Below, one piece after another: positions 16,485 through 25,191 of a stretch of DNA of 64,000 nt. Under the pieces are notes generated by a model that saw nothing but the letters and a program-made list of their open reading frames with translations, ran no database searches and was not told where the DNA came from. Position 1 is the first letter of the stretch; each line of letters starts with the position of its first letter. This DNA comes from Acidihalobacter ferrooxydans (GTDB lineage: Bacteria > Pseudomonadota > Gammaproteobacteria > DSM-5130 > Acidihalobacteraceae). The stretch covers positions 3,126,792-3,190,791 of the forward strand of contig NZ_CP019434.1 of NCBI RefSeq assembly GCF_001975725.1, in the 5' to 3' direction. The position numbers and the translations under genes are program-made.

Positions 16485-18619
16485 GCGAGGCCCACCCGGA
16501 AGCACTGCGCCAGGCCGTGCGCGAGATCGCCGACCAACTCTGCCTCGCGGTCGACGGCCGGGCCGATTTCACCGTGCGCACGCAGGTGGCCGACCCCGAT
16601 GCCGAAAAGCTCGTCCTGCTGATCAACTTCCTGCTCGACTCAGTCTCCCGCCTGCTCGAACGCGAACAAACGAACGCACGCGAACTCGATGCCCGCGTCG
16701 CCGAACGCTCGGCGTTGCTGAAAGCCACCTGGGATACCCTCACCGACGGCCTGATCGTGGTCGATCAAACCGGCACAGTGACCGACTGCAACCCGGCCAC
16801 CCGGCGCCTGCTCAGCGGCAGCGGCGAAATCATCGGCAAGGCCTTCGGCGATTTCATGCCGGAACCGGAACGCGGCGAATACCAGGCGTACCTGCGCCGC
16901 TATCTGGAAACCGGCGATGCACGCATCCTTGGCACCACCCGCGAAACGGCTGCGCAGACGGCGGCCGGAGAACGCATCCCCGTTCGCCTGTCGGTAAGCG
17001 AAGTCAACGTCAATGGCCAGCGTCAGTTCGTCGGCTTGCTGCGCGACATCCGCGCGGAAAAAGCGCAGCTTGATGCGCTGGAGCAGCAGCGACAACAGGT
17101 GGCGCAAAGCAACGCGCGGCTCAAGGCCACCTGGAACACCCTGATCGACAGCCTGATCGTCATCGACGACCACGGCATCGTCAAGGACTGTAACCCGGCC
17201 GCCTGCGCGCTGCTCGGCCTGCCGCAACAGGCCATCACCGAGCGCAACATCAGTGACTTCATGCCCGCCCCGTATCGCCACGCGCACGACGGTTACTTAC
17301 GGCACTACCTGGAAACCGGTGAGGCGCGCATTATCGGCAGCGGCCGCGAGGTCGAGGTGCTGCGCGCAGACGGCACGCAGATACCCGTGCAACTTTCAGT
17401 CTCTGAAATGAACCTCGCCGGTCAGCGCCAGTTCGTCGGCCTGCTGCGCGACATCCGCGCGGAAAAAGCGCAACTCAATGCGCTGCATCACGAGCGCCAG
17501 TTCATCGAACGCCTGTTCGATGCCGTGCCCGACATCATCTACGCATTCGATCCGCAAATGCGCTTCCTGCGCTGGAACAAGCAAGTGCTGGAAGCTGTCG
17601 GCATGACCGACGCGGAGCTCGCCGGCACCCGTGTGCCGCAACACGTCGCGGTCAGAGACTGGCCGCGCGTTCTCAAGACCATCCAGGAAGTATTTACCCG
17701 CGGGCAGGCCCGCACCACGGCTCACCTCAAAACCCCTGCCGGCCTGGTGCCCTACGAATTTGTCGCCGCCCGGCTCACCGGCAGCGACGGCACCTTGCTC
17801 GGCCTCGTCGGCAGCGGCCGCAACATCGCCGAACGCGAGGCCTATCAACTCGGCCTGATCGAAGCGCGCGAGCGCGCCGAACAGGCCCGCCAGGCGGCAG
17901 AAGACGCCTCGCTCTCCAAAAGTCGCTTCCTCGCCAGCATGAGCCACGAACTGCGCACTCCGCTCAATGCCGTGATCGGCTACAGCGAACTGATCCTCGA
18001 AGACCTCGAGGATGGCGCGCCATCGGAGAATATCGTCAACGACCTGCACACCATCCGCGACGCCGGACGCCACCTGCTGCAGCTGATCAACGATGTACTC
18101 GATGTCAGCCGAATCGAAGCCGGGCAGATGCGCCTACACCCCGAGCCGGTCGACCCCGGCGCACTCACGCGCAGCCTCGCCAGGACCGTACTGCCGCTCA
18201 TCGAGAACAACCACAACCGACTGGTGCTGGACATCCCCGAGCCTGCGCCTGCGATGCTGCTCAGCGACGGCGGCAAACTCCGGCAATGCCTGCTCAATCT
18301 GCTGGGCAATGCGGCCAAATTCACCCACCACGGCGAAATCAGCCTCAGCCTGCGCCGCGTCGGCGAGCAGCTCGTCTGGCGTGTCGCCGACACCGGCATT
18401 GGCATGACCCGGGAAGAACAGCAACGGATTTTCGAGGCCTTCGTTCAGGCCGATGGCGACACCGACCGCCAGTATGGCGGCTCCGGCCTTGGCCTGACCC
18501 TGACAAAACAACTGATCGAACTGCTCGGCGGCAGCATCGAGGTGGACAGCGAGCCCGGCGCGGGCTCGACGTTCCGCCTGACCCTGCCTATCACCCCCGT
18601 AGAGGAAAACGCGACATGA
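16481..18619 (+). CDS. Hybrid-type sensor kinase with three PAS domains
   Basis: 712 aa, no membrane segment, so cytoplasmic. Two closely similar PAS domains (about 80-200 and 215-340; both contain the block ATW-T-L-D-LIV and end FVGLLRDIRAEKAQL), evidently a tandem duplication, are followed by a third PAS (about 345-465). A short coiled coil leads to HisKA with SHELRTPLNAVIGYSE (about 500) and HATPase_c with NLLGNAAKF, DTGIGM and GGSGLGLTLTKQL (about 600-700). It likely receives the signal of the adjacent H-NOX and phosphorylates the REC proteins of the same operon. ATGA overlaps at both ends. Confidence 0.9.
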   Translation: MSEAHPEALRQAVREIADQLCLAVDGRADFTVRTQVADPDAEKLVLLINFLLDSVSRLLEREQTNARELDARVAERSALLKATWDTLTDGLIVVDQTGTVTDCNPATRRLLSGSGEIIGKAFGDFMPEPERGEYQAYLRRYLETGDARILGTTRETAAQTAAGERIPVRLSVSEVNVNGQRQFVGLLRDIRAEKAQLDALEQQRQQVAQSNARLKATWNTLIDSLIVIDDHGIVKDCNPAACALLGLPQQAITERNISDFMPAPYRHAHDGYLRHYLETGEARIIGSGREVEVLRADGTQIPVQLSVSEMNLAGQRQFVGLLRDIRAEKAQLNALHHERQFIERLFDAVPDIIYAFDPQMRFLRWNKQVLEAVGMTDAELAGTRVPQHVAVRDWPRVLKTIQEVFTRGQARTTAHLKTPAGLVPYEFVAARLTGSDGTLLGLVGSGRNIAEREAYQLGLIEARERAEQARQAAEDASLSKSRFLASMSHELRTPLNAVIGYSELILEDLEDGAPSENIVNDLHTIRDAGRHLLQLINDVLDVSRIEAGQMRLHPEPVDPGALTRSLARTVLPLIENNHNRLVLDIPEPAPAMLLSDGGKLRQCLLNLLGNAAKFTHHGEISLSLRRVGEQLVWRVADTGIGMTREEQQRIFEAFVQADGDTDRQYGGSGLGLTLTKQLIELLGGSIEVDSEPGAGSTFRLTLPITPVEENAT

Positions 18620-18972
18620 AACTGCTGCTCGCCGAAGACGATCTGCGCAATCGCGACATGCTCAGCCGGCGCCTGCGCCGACGCGGCCTCGACGTCATCG
18701 AAGCCGTGGACGGCCTGGAAGCGGTCAGCGCCGCGCAGCAGTCAAGCCCTGATATCATTCTCATGGACCTGGCCATGCCCAACATGAACGGATGGGACGC
18801 CATCGAACGCATCCGATCCCACGACGTCAGCACACCGATCATCGTCCTCACCGCGCACTCGTTGAATGGCGAGCGAGCGCGCGCCCTCAGCCTTGGCGCG
18901 CAGGCCTATCTGACCAAACCGGTCGATTTCGACGCATTGCTCGACACCCTCGAAAAACTGGCTAACCCATGA
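18616..18972 (+). CDS. Single-domain response regulator (CheY-like)
   Basis: 118 aa consisting only of a REC domain: AEDDLRNRDM (acidic pocket), acceptor Asp in IILMDLAMPNMNGWD (about residue 54), Thr/Ser in IIVLTAHS and Lys in YLTKPVDFD. There is no output domain, so it may act as a phosphate shuttle or sink between the upstream kinase and the REC-GGDEF and REC-EAL proteins (inference). Its start ATG overlaps the kinase stop, and its stop overlaps the next start. Confidence 0.9.
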   Translation: MKLLLAEDDLRNRDMLSRRLRRRGLDVIEAVDGLEAVSAAQQSSPDIILMDLAMPNMNGWDAIERIRSHDVSTPIIVLTAHSLNGERARALSLGAQAYLTKPVDFDALLDTLEKLANP

Positions 18973-21056
18973 CCGTACCGACACTCAAATGCAGCAACTC
19001 CGGCATCCTCCTGGTCGAGGACGACGGCCCCAGCCGCGCCCTGCTCGCGCGCCGCCTGCGTCGCGCAGGCTTCGAAGTCCGGGAAGCTGTCGATGGCCCG
19101 AGCGCACTGGACAGACTCGCCGCGCATCCGGTTGCCGCGGTCCTGCTCGACATCGGCCTGCCCGGCATGAATGGCGTTGAAGTGCTCAAGCGCATCCGCA
19201 CAATGCACTCCGCCAGCGTGTTGCCGGTCATCATGGTGACCGCCTTCGATCAGCAGGACTGGCTGACCGAGGCGCTGGAAGCCGGCGCCAACGACTACGT
19301 CACCAAACCGATCGACTTCAACATCCTGCATGCCCGGCTCTGCGCGCAACTGGCCCACGGCGACCTGCACAATGAACTGCTGCGCTTCAAGGAGCGCCTC
19401 GAACTGATTCTGCACGGCTCCAATGACGGCATCTGGGAGTGGGATCTGCGCACCGACCAGATCACTCACTCGCCGCGCTGGAATGAACTGCTCGGGCGCG
19501 CCCCAGCCGAATCGGTGGACTCCAGCGTCGCATGGATGCAGCGCATCCACCCGGCAGAACTCGCGCAGGTGCGTGCGCAGATCGAACATTTCACGCAGTC
19601 ACGCACACAGCAGACCTTCCGCAGCGAATACCGCATCGCCCGCCACGACGGCCGCTATCTCTGGGTGCTCACCCGTGGTGCGGCACAACGCGACGAACAG
19701 GGAAACTGCGTGCGCTGCGCCGGCACGCATACCGAAATCAGCGCCCTGCGCTACAACAACCGCTACACCGGACTGCCCAACCAGCAGCGCCTGGCCGACG
19801 AGTTGACCTACCAGCTCGGCATTGCCCGCCTGTCCGAGGACAGCAACCGCGTGGGCGCGATTCTGCTGCGTCTGCGCGGCAACGAATACGCCATCGACTC
19901 CAGCACCGGGGAACATCGCGCGATATACGCCCTGGGTGAAAGACTGCGCGCGACCCTTCCCGGATGCACTCTGGTCGGCAGCGGCGAACGCCCCGGACAC
20001 CTCATTCTGATCGTCCGGGCCAGGCACGACGCTGACTTCATAGAGCTGGCGCAACAGGCCCTGGACATCATCCGCGCCACCGACTCGACGCCTTCCGGTC
20101 AGCCCCCTTTCCAGGCCAACGCCGGTCTCGCTGTCTATTGCTGGCAAGACGCCCCCGCAGCAGATGTGATCCTGACCACCGCCCGCCTTGCCGCACGCGA
20201 GGCATACACCCGCGAGCAGGACAGCTACATGTTCGACACGCAACTCGAACAACTCACCCGCCGCCGCCAGCAACTGAGCGGTGAACTCGCGCAAGCCATC
20301 GCCGCGGACGCCATCGCGGCCTGGTTCCAGCCGATCGTGACCGCCACGGGCGATCTTGCCGGCTTCGAAACGCTGGCGCGCTGGTGGCGCCCGGACGGCA
20401 CCCCCGTCTCTCCCGGCGAATTCATCCCGCTGGTCGAAAGTAACGGCCTCATGCCGCGCATGACCGCGCACCTGCTCGAACAAGCGCTCACCCGGCTCGC
20501 CACCTGGATCGCGTCCGGCACGGTCGGCGCACAGACCTATATAGCCATCAACTTCCCGCCTTCGCTGGTCAATTCGCTGCAACTTCACGTACAGTTGCGC
20601 GACGCCGTGCGCCGCCGCGGACTCAATCCCGAAAACCTCTGCGTGGAAGTGACCGAATCCAATGCCGTGACCAATTTCGCGGACACGCAAACCTGTTTGC
20701 AAGAACTGGGCAACGCCGGCTTCCACCTGGCGCTCGACGATTTCGGCACCGGTTACGCGTCGCTGAACACCCTGCATCGGCTGCCGTTCGACACACTCAA
20801 AATCGATCAAAGCTTCGTCGGCACAATGGAACAGCAAGCCGATGTACGCAAACTGATACACTCGATCATCGCCATCGGTCGCGCGCTCGGTCTGAAACTC
20901 GTTGCCGAAGGCGTGGAAACCGAAGCGCAGGCCGCGATGCTCCGTGCCGCCGGCGTCGACCGACTGCAAGGCTATTTCATCGCCCGCCCCATGTCCGGCG
21001 CAACCATGACTGACTGGCTCAACACCCGCACATCCACCCGCAGACACTTCGCATGA
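18969..21056 (+). CDS. REC - PAS - degenerate GGDEF - EAL c-di-GMP phosphodiesterase
   Basis: 695 aa. REC (about 10-125; LLDIGLPGMNG, Lys in YVTKPIDF), PAS/PAC (about 145-265; GIWEWDLRTD, EYRIARHDGRYLWV), a GGDEF-like domain without the GGDEF signature (about 270-430), and EAL (about 440-685). EAL catalytic positions are kept: FETLARWW (E-x-L), INFPPSLV, VEVTESNAV, LDDFGTGYASLN, LKIDQSFV and AEGVETEAQ. It should therefore be an active phosphodiesterase that opposes the cyclase at the start of the operon. ATGA overlaps both neighbours. Confidence 0.9.
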   Translation: MTVPTLKCSNSGILLVEDDGPSRALLARRLRRAGFEVREAVDGPSALDRLAAHPVAAVLLDIGLPGMNGVEVLKRIRTMHSASVLPVIMVTAFDQQDWLTEALEAGANDYVTKPIDFNILHARLCAQLAHGDLHNELLRFKERLELILHGSNDGIWEWDLRTDQITHSPRWNELLGRAPAESVDSSVAWMQRIHPAELAQVRAQIEHFTQSRTQQTFRSEYRIARHDGRYLWVLTRGAAQRDEQGNCVRCAGTHTEISALRYNNRYTGLPNQQRLADELTYQLGIARLSEDSNRVGAILLRLRGNEYAIDSSTGEHRAIYALGERLRATLPGCTLVGSGERPGHLILIVRARHDADFIELAQQALDIIRATDSTPSGQPPFQANAGLAVYCWQDAPAADVILTTARLAAREAYTREQDSYMFDTQLEQLTRRRQQLSGELAQAIAADAIAAWFQPIVTATGDLAGFETLARWWRPDGTPVSPGEFIPLVESNGLMPRMTAHLLEQALTRLATWIASGTVGAQTYIAINFPPSLVNSLQLHVQLRDAVRRRGLNPENLCVEVTESNAVTNFADTQTCLQELGNAGFHLALDDFGTGYASLNTLHRLPFDTLKIDQSFVGTMEQQADVRKLIHSIIAIGRALGLKLVAEGVETEAQAAMLRAAGVDRLQGYFIARPMSGATMTDWLNTRTSTRRHFA

Positions 21057-21712
21057 CACCCGACTTCTGGCTGCAACGCTGGCAGGAAAACCGCATCGGC
21101 TTTCACCAAAGCCAGATCAACACTCACCTGGAAACCCACTGGCCGACGCTCGGCGCCGCCCCCGGCGGCACGGTCTTCGTGCCCTTGTGCGGCAAGAGTC
21201 TGGACATGCTCTGGCTGGCCGGGCAAGGCTATCGGGTGCGCGGCGTCGAACTGAGCGAAATCGCCGTCCAGAGCTTTTTCACGGAAAACGGCCTGACGCC
21301 CGACATTGAGCCAAGCGGTGCGTTCATGCGCTACCGCCACGGCGAGATTGAAATCCTCTGCGGTGATTTATTCGATCTGCGGCCGGCCGATCTGGCTGAC
21401 GTCACTGCGGTCTACGACCGCGCCTCGCTGATTGCCCTGCCACCCGAGATGCGCGGCCGCTACGCGCAACACAAGCGCGCCCTGCTGCCTGACCGACCGC
21501 CCGTGCTGCTGGTCACGCTCGACTACCCTCAGACCGAACGCCAGGGACCGCCGTTCGCGGTCAGCGACGCCGAAGTACGCAACCTGTACGCTGATGCCTG
21601 GACGGTCGAACGCGTCGCCAGCGTCGACCTGCGCACGGCGGGACAACACACCGATCTCAGCCGTTTCGAAGAACACGTTTTCATTCTGCGCTCACAGCAG
21701 CCCCGAACATGA
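21053..21712 (+). CDS. tpm: Thiopurine S-methyltransferase family protein
   Basis: 219 aa SAM-dependent methyltransferase starting TPDFWLQRWQENRIGFHQ, the TPMT N-terminus. The SAM-binding region reads VFVPLCGKSLDMLWLAGQG and VRGVELSEIAVQSFF (about 42-80), and the later YDRASLIALPPEMR is typical. Bacterial TPMTs methylate thiopurines and can methylate selenium or tellurium oxyanions to volatile forms (family knowledge). It shares an ATGA with the EAL gene, so it belongs to the signalling operon, an unexpected position for this enzyme. Confidence 0.92.
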   Translation: MTPDFWLQRWQENRIGFHQSQINTHLETHWPTLGAAPGGTVFVPLCGKSLDMLWLAGQGYRVRGVELSEIAVQSFFTENGLTPDIEPSGAFMRYRHGEIEILCGDLFDLRPADLADVTAVYDRASLIALPPEMRGRYAQHKRALLPDRPPVLLVTLDYPQTERQGPPFAVSDAEVRNLYADAWTVERVASVDLRTAGQHTDLSRFEEHVFILRSQQPRT

Positions 21713-22024
21713 TGCTGCGCAGGCGAACCCGATAAACCGTCACGAACCTGGGCGAATACGAAGAGCCGCGCGCCATGGACATCGAACCCTACCCCGAACA
21801 GTTCACCCGGTCGCTGTAAAATACTGATAAATTACTGATCAAAATAAACATTATTCGTATATCAGCAGGTGACGAACTGTGCCCTGGCGAACGCTGGACG
21901 CGCCCGCGACACCACACTCGGGCAACACAGCCGGGTCATTCGGGAGGCCCTTTCGAGGCACCCTCCCGCGCCGCAAGCCCGCCGTCCCGGCCGGCCATTC
22001 AGCTCACGGGTGCGGGGCAGCGCA
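21713..22024. other. Intergenic region with AT-rich patch
   Basis: This region lies between convergent genes (tpm and the ACT gene), so no promoter is needed for either. It nevertheless contains an AT-rich segment at about 21820-21875 (ACTGATAAATTACTGATCA, then ATTATTCGTATATCAG) that differs from its surroundings. A 14-codon in-frame remnant, MDIEPYPEQFTRSL (21775-21819), looks like the tail of a lost gene. No terminator with a T-run was seen. Confidence 0.45.
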
Positions 22025-22474
22025 TCAGGGCACGATCAACGCCCGGCTCAACGACTGCAACAGCCCGCTGCGCCGCAATTCCCCGAGACAGTCCTCCACC
22101 GCCTGCATCGGGCCGATCAGCAAATGTCCGCCGGCGGCGTCCAGCGCCGTGACCTGCACCTTCGGCGCGCAGCGCGGATGCGCGCCCGTGGTCAAGCGCA
22201 CCGAGGCGACTTCGCGCAGACGCGGGTCGTCGTGGCGCAGCAATTCGGCTGCGCGCACCATCCCGAGCCGGCGCAGATGCCGGCGCAGCAACACCGCGCG
22301 CGACTCGGGCACGGCGAAACCGAGCAGCACTGTGCTGATACCCTCGACCGCCGCATCGCTGTTCTGGATCAGGCGCAGCGATACCGCCCAATAAGCACAC
22401 ACCGCGCTGATCCGGGCCAGCACGCCGCTGCGGTCGACCACCTCCAGGCGCATCACCCACTGAATCGGATTCAT
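22025..22474 (-). CDS. ACT-domain protein
   Basis: 149 aa, starting MNPIQWVMRLEVVDRSGVLARISAVCAYWAVSL, the beta-alpha-beta start of an ACT domain with the ligand-site DRSGVLA. The second half (about 75-149) may be a second, weaker ACT-like repeat (SVRLTTGAHP, VTALDAAGGHLLIG). ACT domains bind amino acids or other small ligands. The ATG at 22472-22474 overlaps the stop of the dehydrogenase gene (ATGA), so the two are translated together and may form one regulated enzyme. The ligand is unknown. Confidence 0.65.
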   Translation of the reverse strand: MNPIQWVMRLEVVDRSGVLARISAVCAYWAVSLRLIQNSDAAVEGISTVLLGFAVPESRAVLLRRHLRRLGMVRAAELLRHDDPRLREVASVRLTTGAHPRCAPKVQVTALDAAGGHLLIGPMQAVEDCLGELRRSGLLQSLSRALIVP

Positions 22475-23529
22475 CGCGCACCCTCCCATTGGCGCAGCTT
22501 GCCGCTCACCTCATGCCCGACCGCAAGCAGATGCGCCTCCTCGTCCGCGGCCAGTTCGAGCGGATCGACGTGCAGCCAGCCCTGATGTCCCACCAGCACC
22601 GGCACGCCAAGCACGCCGTGCAGCCCCGGCCAGTCGCCTGCCAGCGCCACCTGCGCGGCCATCACCGTCTGATGACCCGACAGCACCACGCGCAACATGT
22701 CCACGGTTGCGTTGGCCGTCGCGACCGCCGTTTTCGCGCCCGAATAATGCGCCGCATAAGGCCGCAGCGCCACGCGCAGCTCCGGCGGCAGCGTCCGCAC
22801 ATACGCGAACGCCGCGCGCAGATCGCCCGCTGTGATCATCCCGCGCACCGCCGCCAACTCCCGCGCCAAGACCTCGGGAAACGTCGCGGCGCTCAGCCCC
22901 TCGCGCAGCCGCGCCTTGAGCTGTCCGGTCTCGGCGGCATCGAAACCGTGCAGGCGCAGCACGGACCACGTCGGCACCAGCCCCGCGCCGTGTTCGCCGA
23001 GCATATACGTCTGCACGCGCTGGCGCGTGATCCCTAGATCGCCCGCGATCTCGCGGCGCAAGCGCAGCGTATCCTGATACGCGCCCATGCCGAACACACG
23101 GTGCCGGCCAAGATGGCGGGCGAACACGGCCACGCCGAGTTCCACCGGATTGCTGACCACAATCACCAGCTCATGCCCATGCCCATGCCGCGCCAGCGCA
23201 CCGGCGTAGGCCTCGAACAGCGGCAGGTTGGCCTGAGCCAGCGCATCGCGCGTCATCGGTTCGGCGGGATTGGTGGACAGCGTGCCGCCGGCGGCGAACA
23301 CGACAATATCGGCGGTGACGTCCTCTGGCGCCAGCGTCACGTCCAGATCGGGCGCCGCCTCGAAAAAGGCATCGCGCAAGTCCACGACCATGCCGCGCAA
23401 GCGCGCCTCGGCACTCGGCCGCCCGACCAGCTGCAAGCGGTCGAACGAACCCAGCAGCCCTTTGAGAATAAGTTGTACGACGATCTGCTGCCCGGTTGTG
23501 CCGGTCGCACCGATCACTGCGATATCCAT
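22471..23529 (-). CDS. Malate/lactate dehydrogenase-like oxidoreductase
   Basis: 352 aa. NAD-binding IAVIGATGTTGQQIV (3-17), VVSNPVELGVAVFARHLG (about 123-140) and catalytic GEHGAGLVPTWS (about 173-184) place it in the LDH/MDH family. The usual substrate loop (RRKPGM with two Arg) reads GGTLSTNPAEPMTRDALAQ, so only the second Arg is present. The GxTGxxG-type loop and the length (usual 310-330) are also atypical. It probably reduces or oxidises a 2-keto/2-hydroxy acid that may not be malate. It is coupled to the ACT gene downstream. AAGGAG lies 12 bases before the ATG. Confidence 0.75.
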   Translation of the reverse strand: MDIAVIGATGTTGQQIVVQLILKGLLGSFDRLQLVGRPSAEARLRGMVVDLRDAFFEAAPDLDVTLAPEDVTADIVVFAAGGTLSTNPAEPMTRDALAQANLPLFEAYAGALARHGHGHELVIVVSNPVELGVAVFARHLGRHRVFGMGAYQDTLRLRREIAGDLGITRQRVQTYMLGEHGAGLVPTWSVLRLHGFDAAETGQLKARLREGLSAATFPEVLARELAAVRGMITAGDLRAAFAYVRTLPPELRVALRPYAAHYSGAKTAVATANATVDMLRVVLSGHQTVMAAQVALAGDWPGLHGVLGVPVLVGHQGWLHVDPLELAADEEAHLLAVGHEVSGKLRQWEGAR

Positions 23530-23674
23530 ACTGAATTCATGCTCCTTAAGCCAATGGCGTCAGGCAGCGTGCACACACGATGCCAACCGCGTGCGGCGCA
23601 TCAGACCGTATGCTTTATGATAGATGCCGCACCATGATGGGGCGCCGCAACGGCGCTCGCACCAGGAGAGCCCG

Positions 23675-24205
23675 ATGCGTCTCACCCGCCTTATCGTCCC
23701 TGCTCTGGCTACCGCCGGCATCCTGACCGGCTGCGCCACCTCGCCCACCACCCGTCAGACACCGCGCTGCAAGGCGACGCAGCTCGCTCTGCATGCCGGA
23801 CAGGCCGAAGCCGGCATGGGGCACGTCACGCTCCCGCTGGTGATCGAAAACCGCAGCAACGCACGCTGCGTGCTCTCCGGCACGCCGCGCCTGCAACTGC
23901 TCGCGGTCGGCCACCGCAAGCTGCCCACGCATCAGCGCGCCGATCCCTACGCGGCGCCAGCCGGCACGTTCACCCTTGCGCCGGGTGCCGCCGCGCGCTT
24001 CACGCTACATTACGCGACCGCCACCGGCTACAGTGGCGCCTCGTGTCCTTCCGCTGCGGCGCTGAACGTCACGCTGGCGCACCTGCGCCGCCCGCTGCAC
24101 CTGCGACTGCGCATCGATGCCTACGGCGGCCTGCTGCCGCATCCGGCCTGCGGCACGCTGTGGGTCTCCCCGCTGCAACCCGGCGCGCCTCAACCCAACA
24201 ACTGA
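23675..24205 (+). CDS. DUF4232-type lipoprotein
   Basis: 176 aa. Signal peptide with lipobox LTGC (MRLTRLIVPALATAGILTGC, Cys20), followed by a beta-rich domain resembling DUF4232: first Cys in RCKATQLAL, VIENRSNARCVLSGTPRLQL, and a Pro/Ala stretch before FTLAPGAAARFTLHY. DUF4232 proteins are extracytoplasmic and of unknown role. GGAG lies 8 bases before the ATG. The 3' end overlaps the convergent LysE-type gene by 16 bp. Confidence 0.75.
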   Translation: MRLTRLIVPALATAGILTGCATSPTTRQTPRCKATQLALHAGQAEAGMGHVTLPLVIENRSNARCVLSGTPRLQLLAVGHRKLPTHQRADPYAAPAGTFTLAPGAAARFTLHYATATGYSGASCPSAAALNVTLAHLRRPLHLRLRIDAYGGLLPHPACGTLWVSPLQPGAPQPNN

Positions 24206-24849
24206 CGCAGGCCAGCCACGCCGGCCATGAGAAAGCGCAGACCGACGTATGCCATGACCAGGCCGATGACGGCATTGATCACGCGCCAGACAGCCGGGCG
24301 CGTCAGCCACGGCGAGAGCCGCGCCGCCAGCAAGGAAAGACCGAAAAACCAGATCCATGAGGCGCTCATCGCTCCGGCGGTGAAAGCCCAGTGGCTCGCG
24401 CCGGCGTACTGCGCCGAGAACGCGCCGACCAGTACGGTGGTGTCCAGCCAGGCATGCGGATTGAGCCAGGTGAAACCGAGGGTGGCCAGCACCACCTTGC
24501 CGGCGGTCTGCCGCGGGCCGTCAGTGGCCAGCCCGATGGACTGATCGCCATGCCAGGCATCGCGCAAGGCGCGGTAGGTGTAAACGGCCAGGAACGCCGC
24601 GCCAAACAGATAAAAGCCCGCTTCCAGCCAGGCGACACGCGCGATGAACGCGCCCAGGCCGGTCGTGCCCAGCAGGATCAGCGCGAAATCGGACAGCGTA
24701 CACACGCCCGCGACCAACCAATGATACTCGCGCTTGAGTCCCTGGCGCAGCACATAGCTGTTTTGCACGCCGATGGCCGCAATGAGGCCGAGGCACAACA
24801 ACAGGCCGTTGGCGAAAGGGGCGAAGAGTTGCGGATCAGTAGGCGGCAT
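24190..24849 (-). CDS. LysE/ArgO family amino-acid exporter
   Basis: 219 aa with six predicted membrane segments. FANGLLLCLGLIAAIGVQNSYVLRQGLKRE near the N-terminus and FTWLNPHAWLDTTVLVGA (about 126-143) are the LysE/ArgO signatures. It probably exports arginine or lysine. No LysG/ArgP-type regulator gene is adjacent. Convergent with the lipoprotein gene. Confidence 0.88.
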   Translation of the reverse strand: MPPTDPQLFAPFANGLLLCLGLIAAIGVQNSYVLRQGLKREYHWLVAGVCTLSDFALILLGTTGLGAFIARVAWLEAGFYLFGAAFLAVYTYRALRDAWHGDQSIGLATDGPRQTAGKVVLATLGFTWLNPHAWLDTTVLVGAFSAQYAGASHWAFTAGAMSASWIWFFGLSLLAARLSPWLTRPAVWRVINAVIGLVMAYVGLRFLMAGVAGLRQLLG

Positions 24850-25191
24850 GGCCGGGCCTTGCGTGAAAGTCTAAAGAATCGAGGCGTGAAACGGCTCGAT
24901 CGGGTCGGTGTCGCCCGCATCGGGACCGGACCGCGACGGACGGACGTGCAGTCACCCGACTACGGCGATCCACTCGGCTACGGCGATCCGATCCGGGGTC
25001 AGATCGCCGATGCGGTGAGCGTACTGCGCGTATCGGGCCGGTCGGCCATGTTCGCATAATCCCGAATGATCCATCAGGTACAACGATGGTTGCGCAGTGA
25101 TTTGGGGGTTAACAGCAACTGTTCACTGGAATTTTCTTCTGCGATCATCATCGACGCCCCCCCGATCGAACACGCATCTGCGCTGTCCCCT
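24850..25191. other. Intergenic region with truncated family B repeat
   Basis: 24850-25057 is GC-rich and includes a short direct duplication (GACTACGGCGATCC and GGCTACGGCGATCC, about 24958-24990); no gene was recognised. A family B-like sequence (B2) starts at 25061 with CCCGAATGATCCATCAGG, and its similarity fades after about 25110. The remainder to 25191 has no recognised feature. Confidence 0.45.

Noticed and set aside
19599-21059. 486-codon open frame on the minus strand
   Set aside because: Antisense to the REC-PAS-EAL gene, whose catalytic motifs are intact.
21736-21819. Possible small gene ending MDIEPYPEQFTRSL
   Set aside because: Only 14 codons from its ATG with no ribosome site; an in-frame stop lies at 21733. 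Treated as a possible gene remnant only.
24836-25057. 73-codon minus-strand frame overlapping the exporter start
   Set aside because: Arg/Ser/Pro-rich translation, no ribosome site and no domain; probably GC-rich non-coding DNA.
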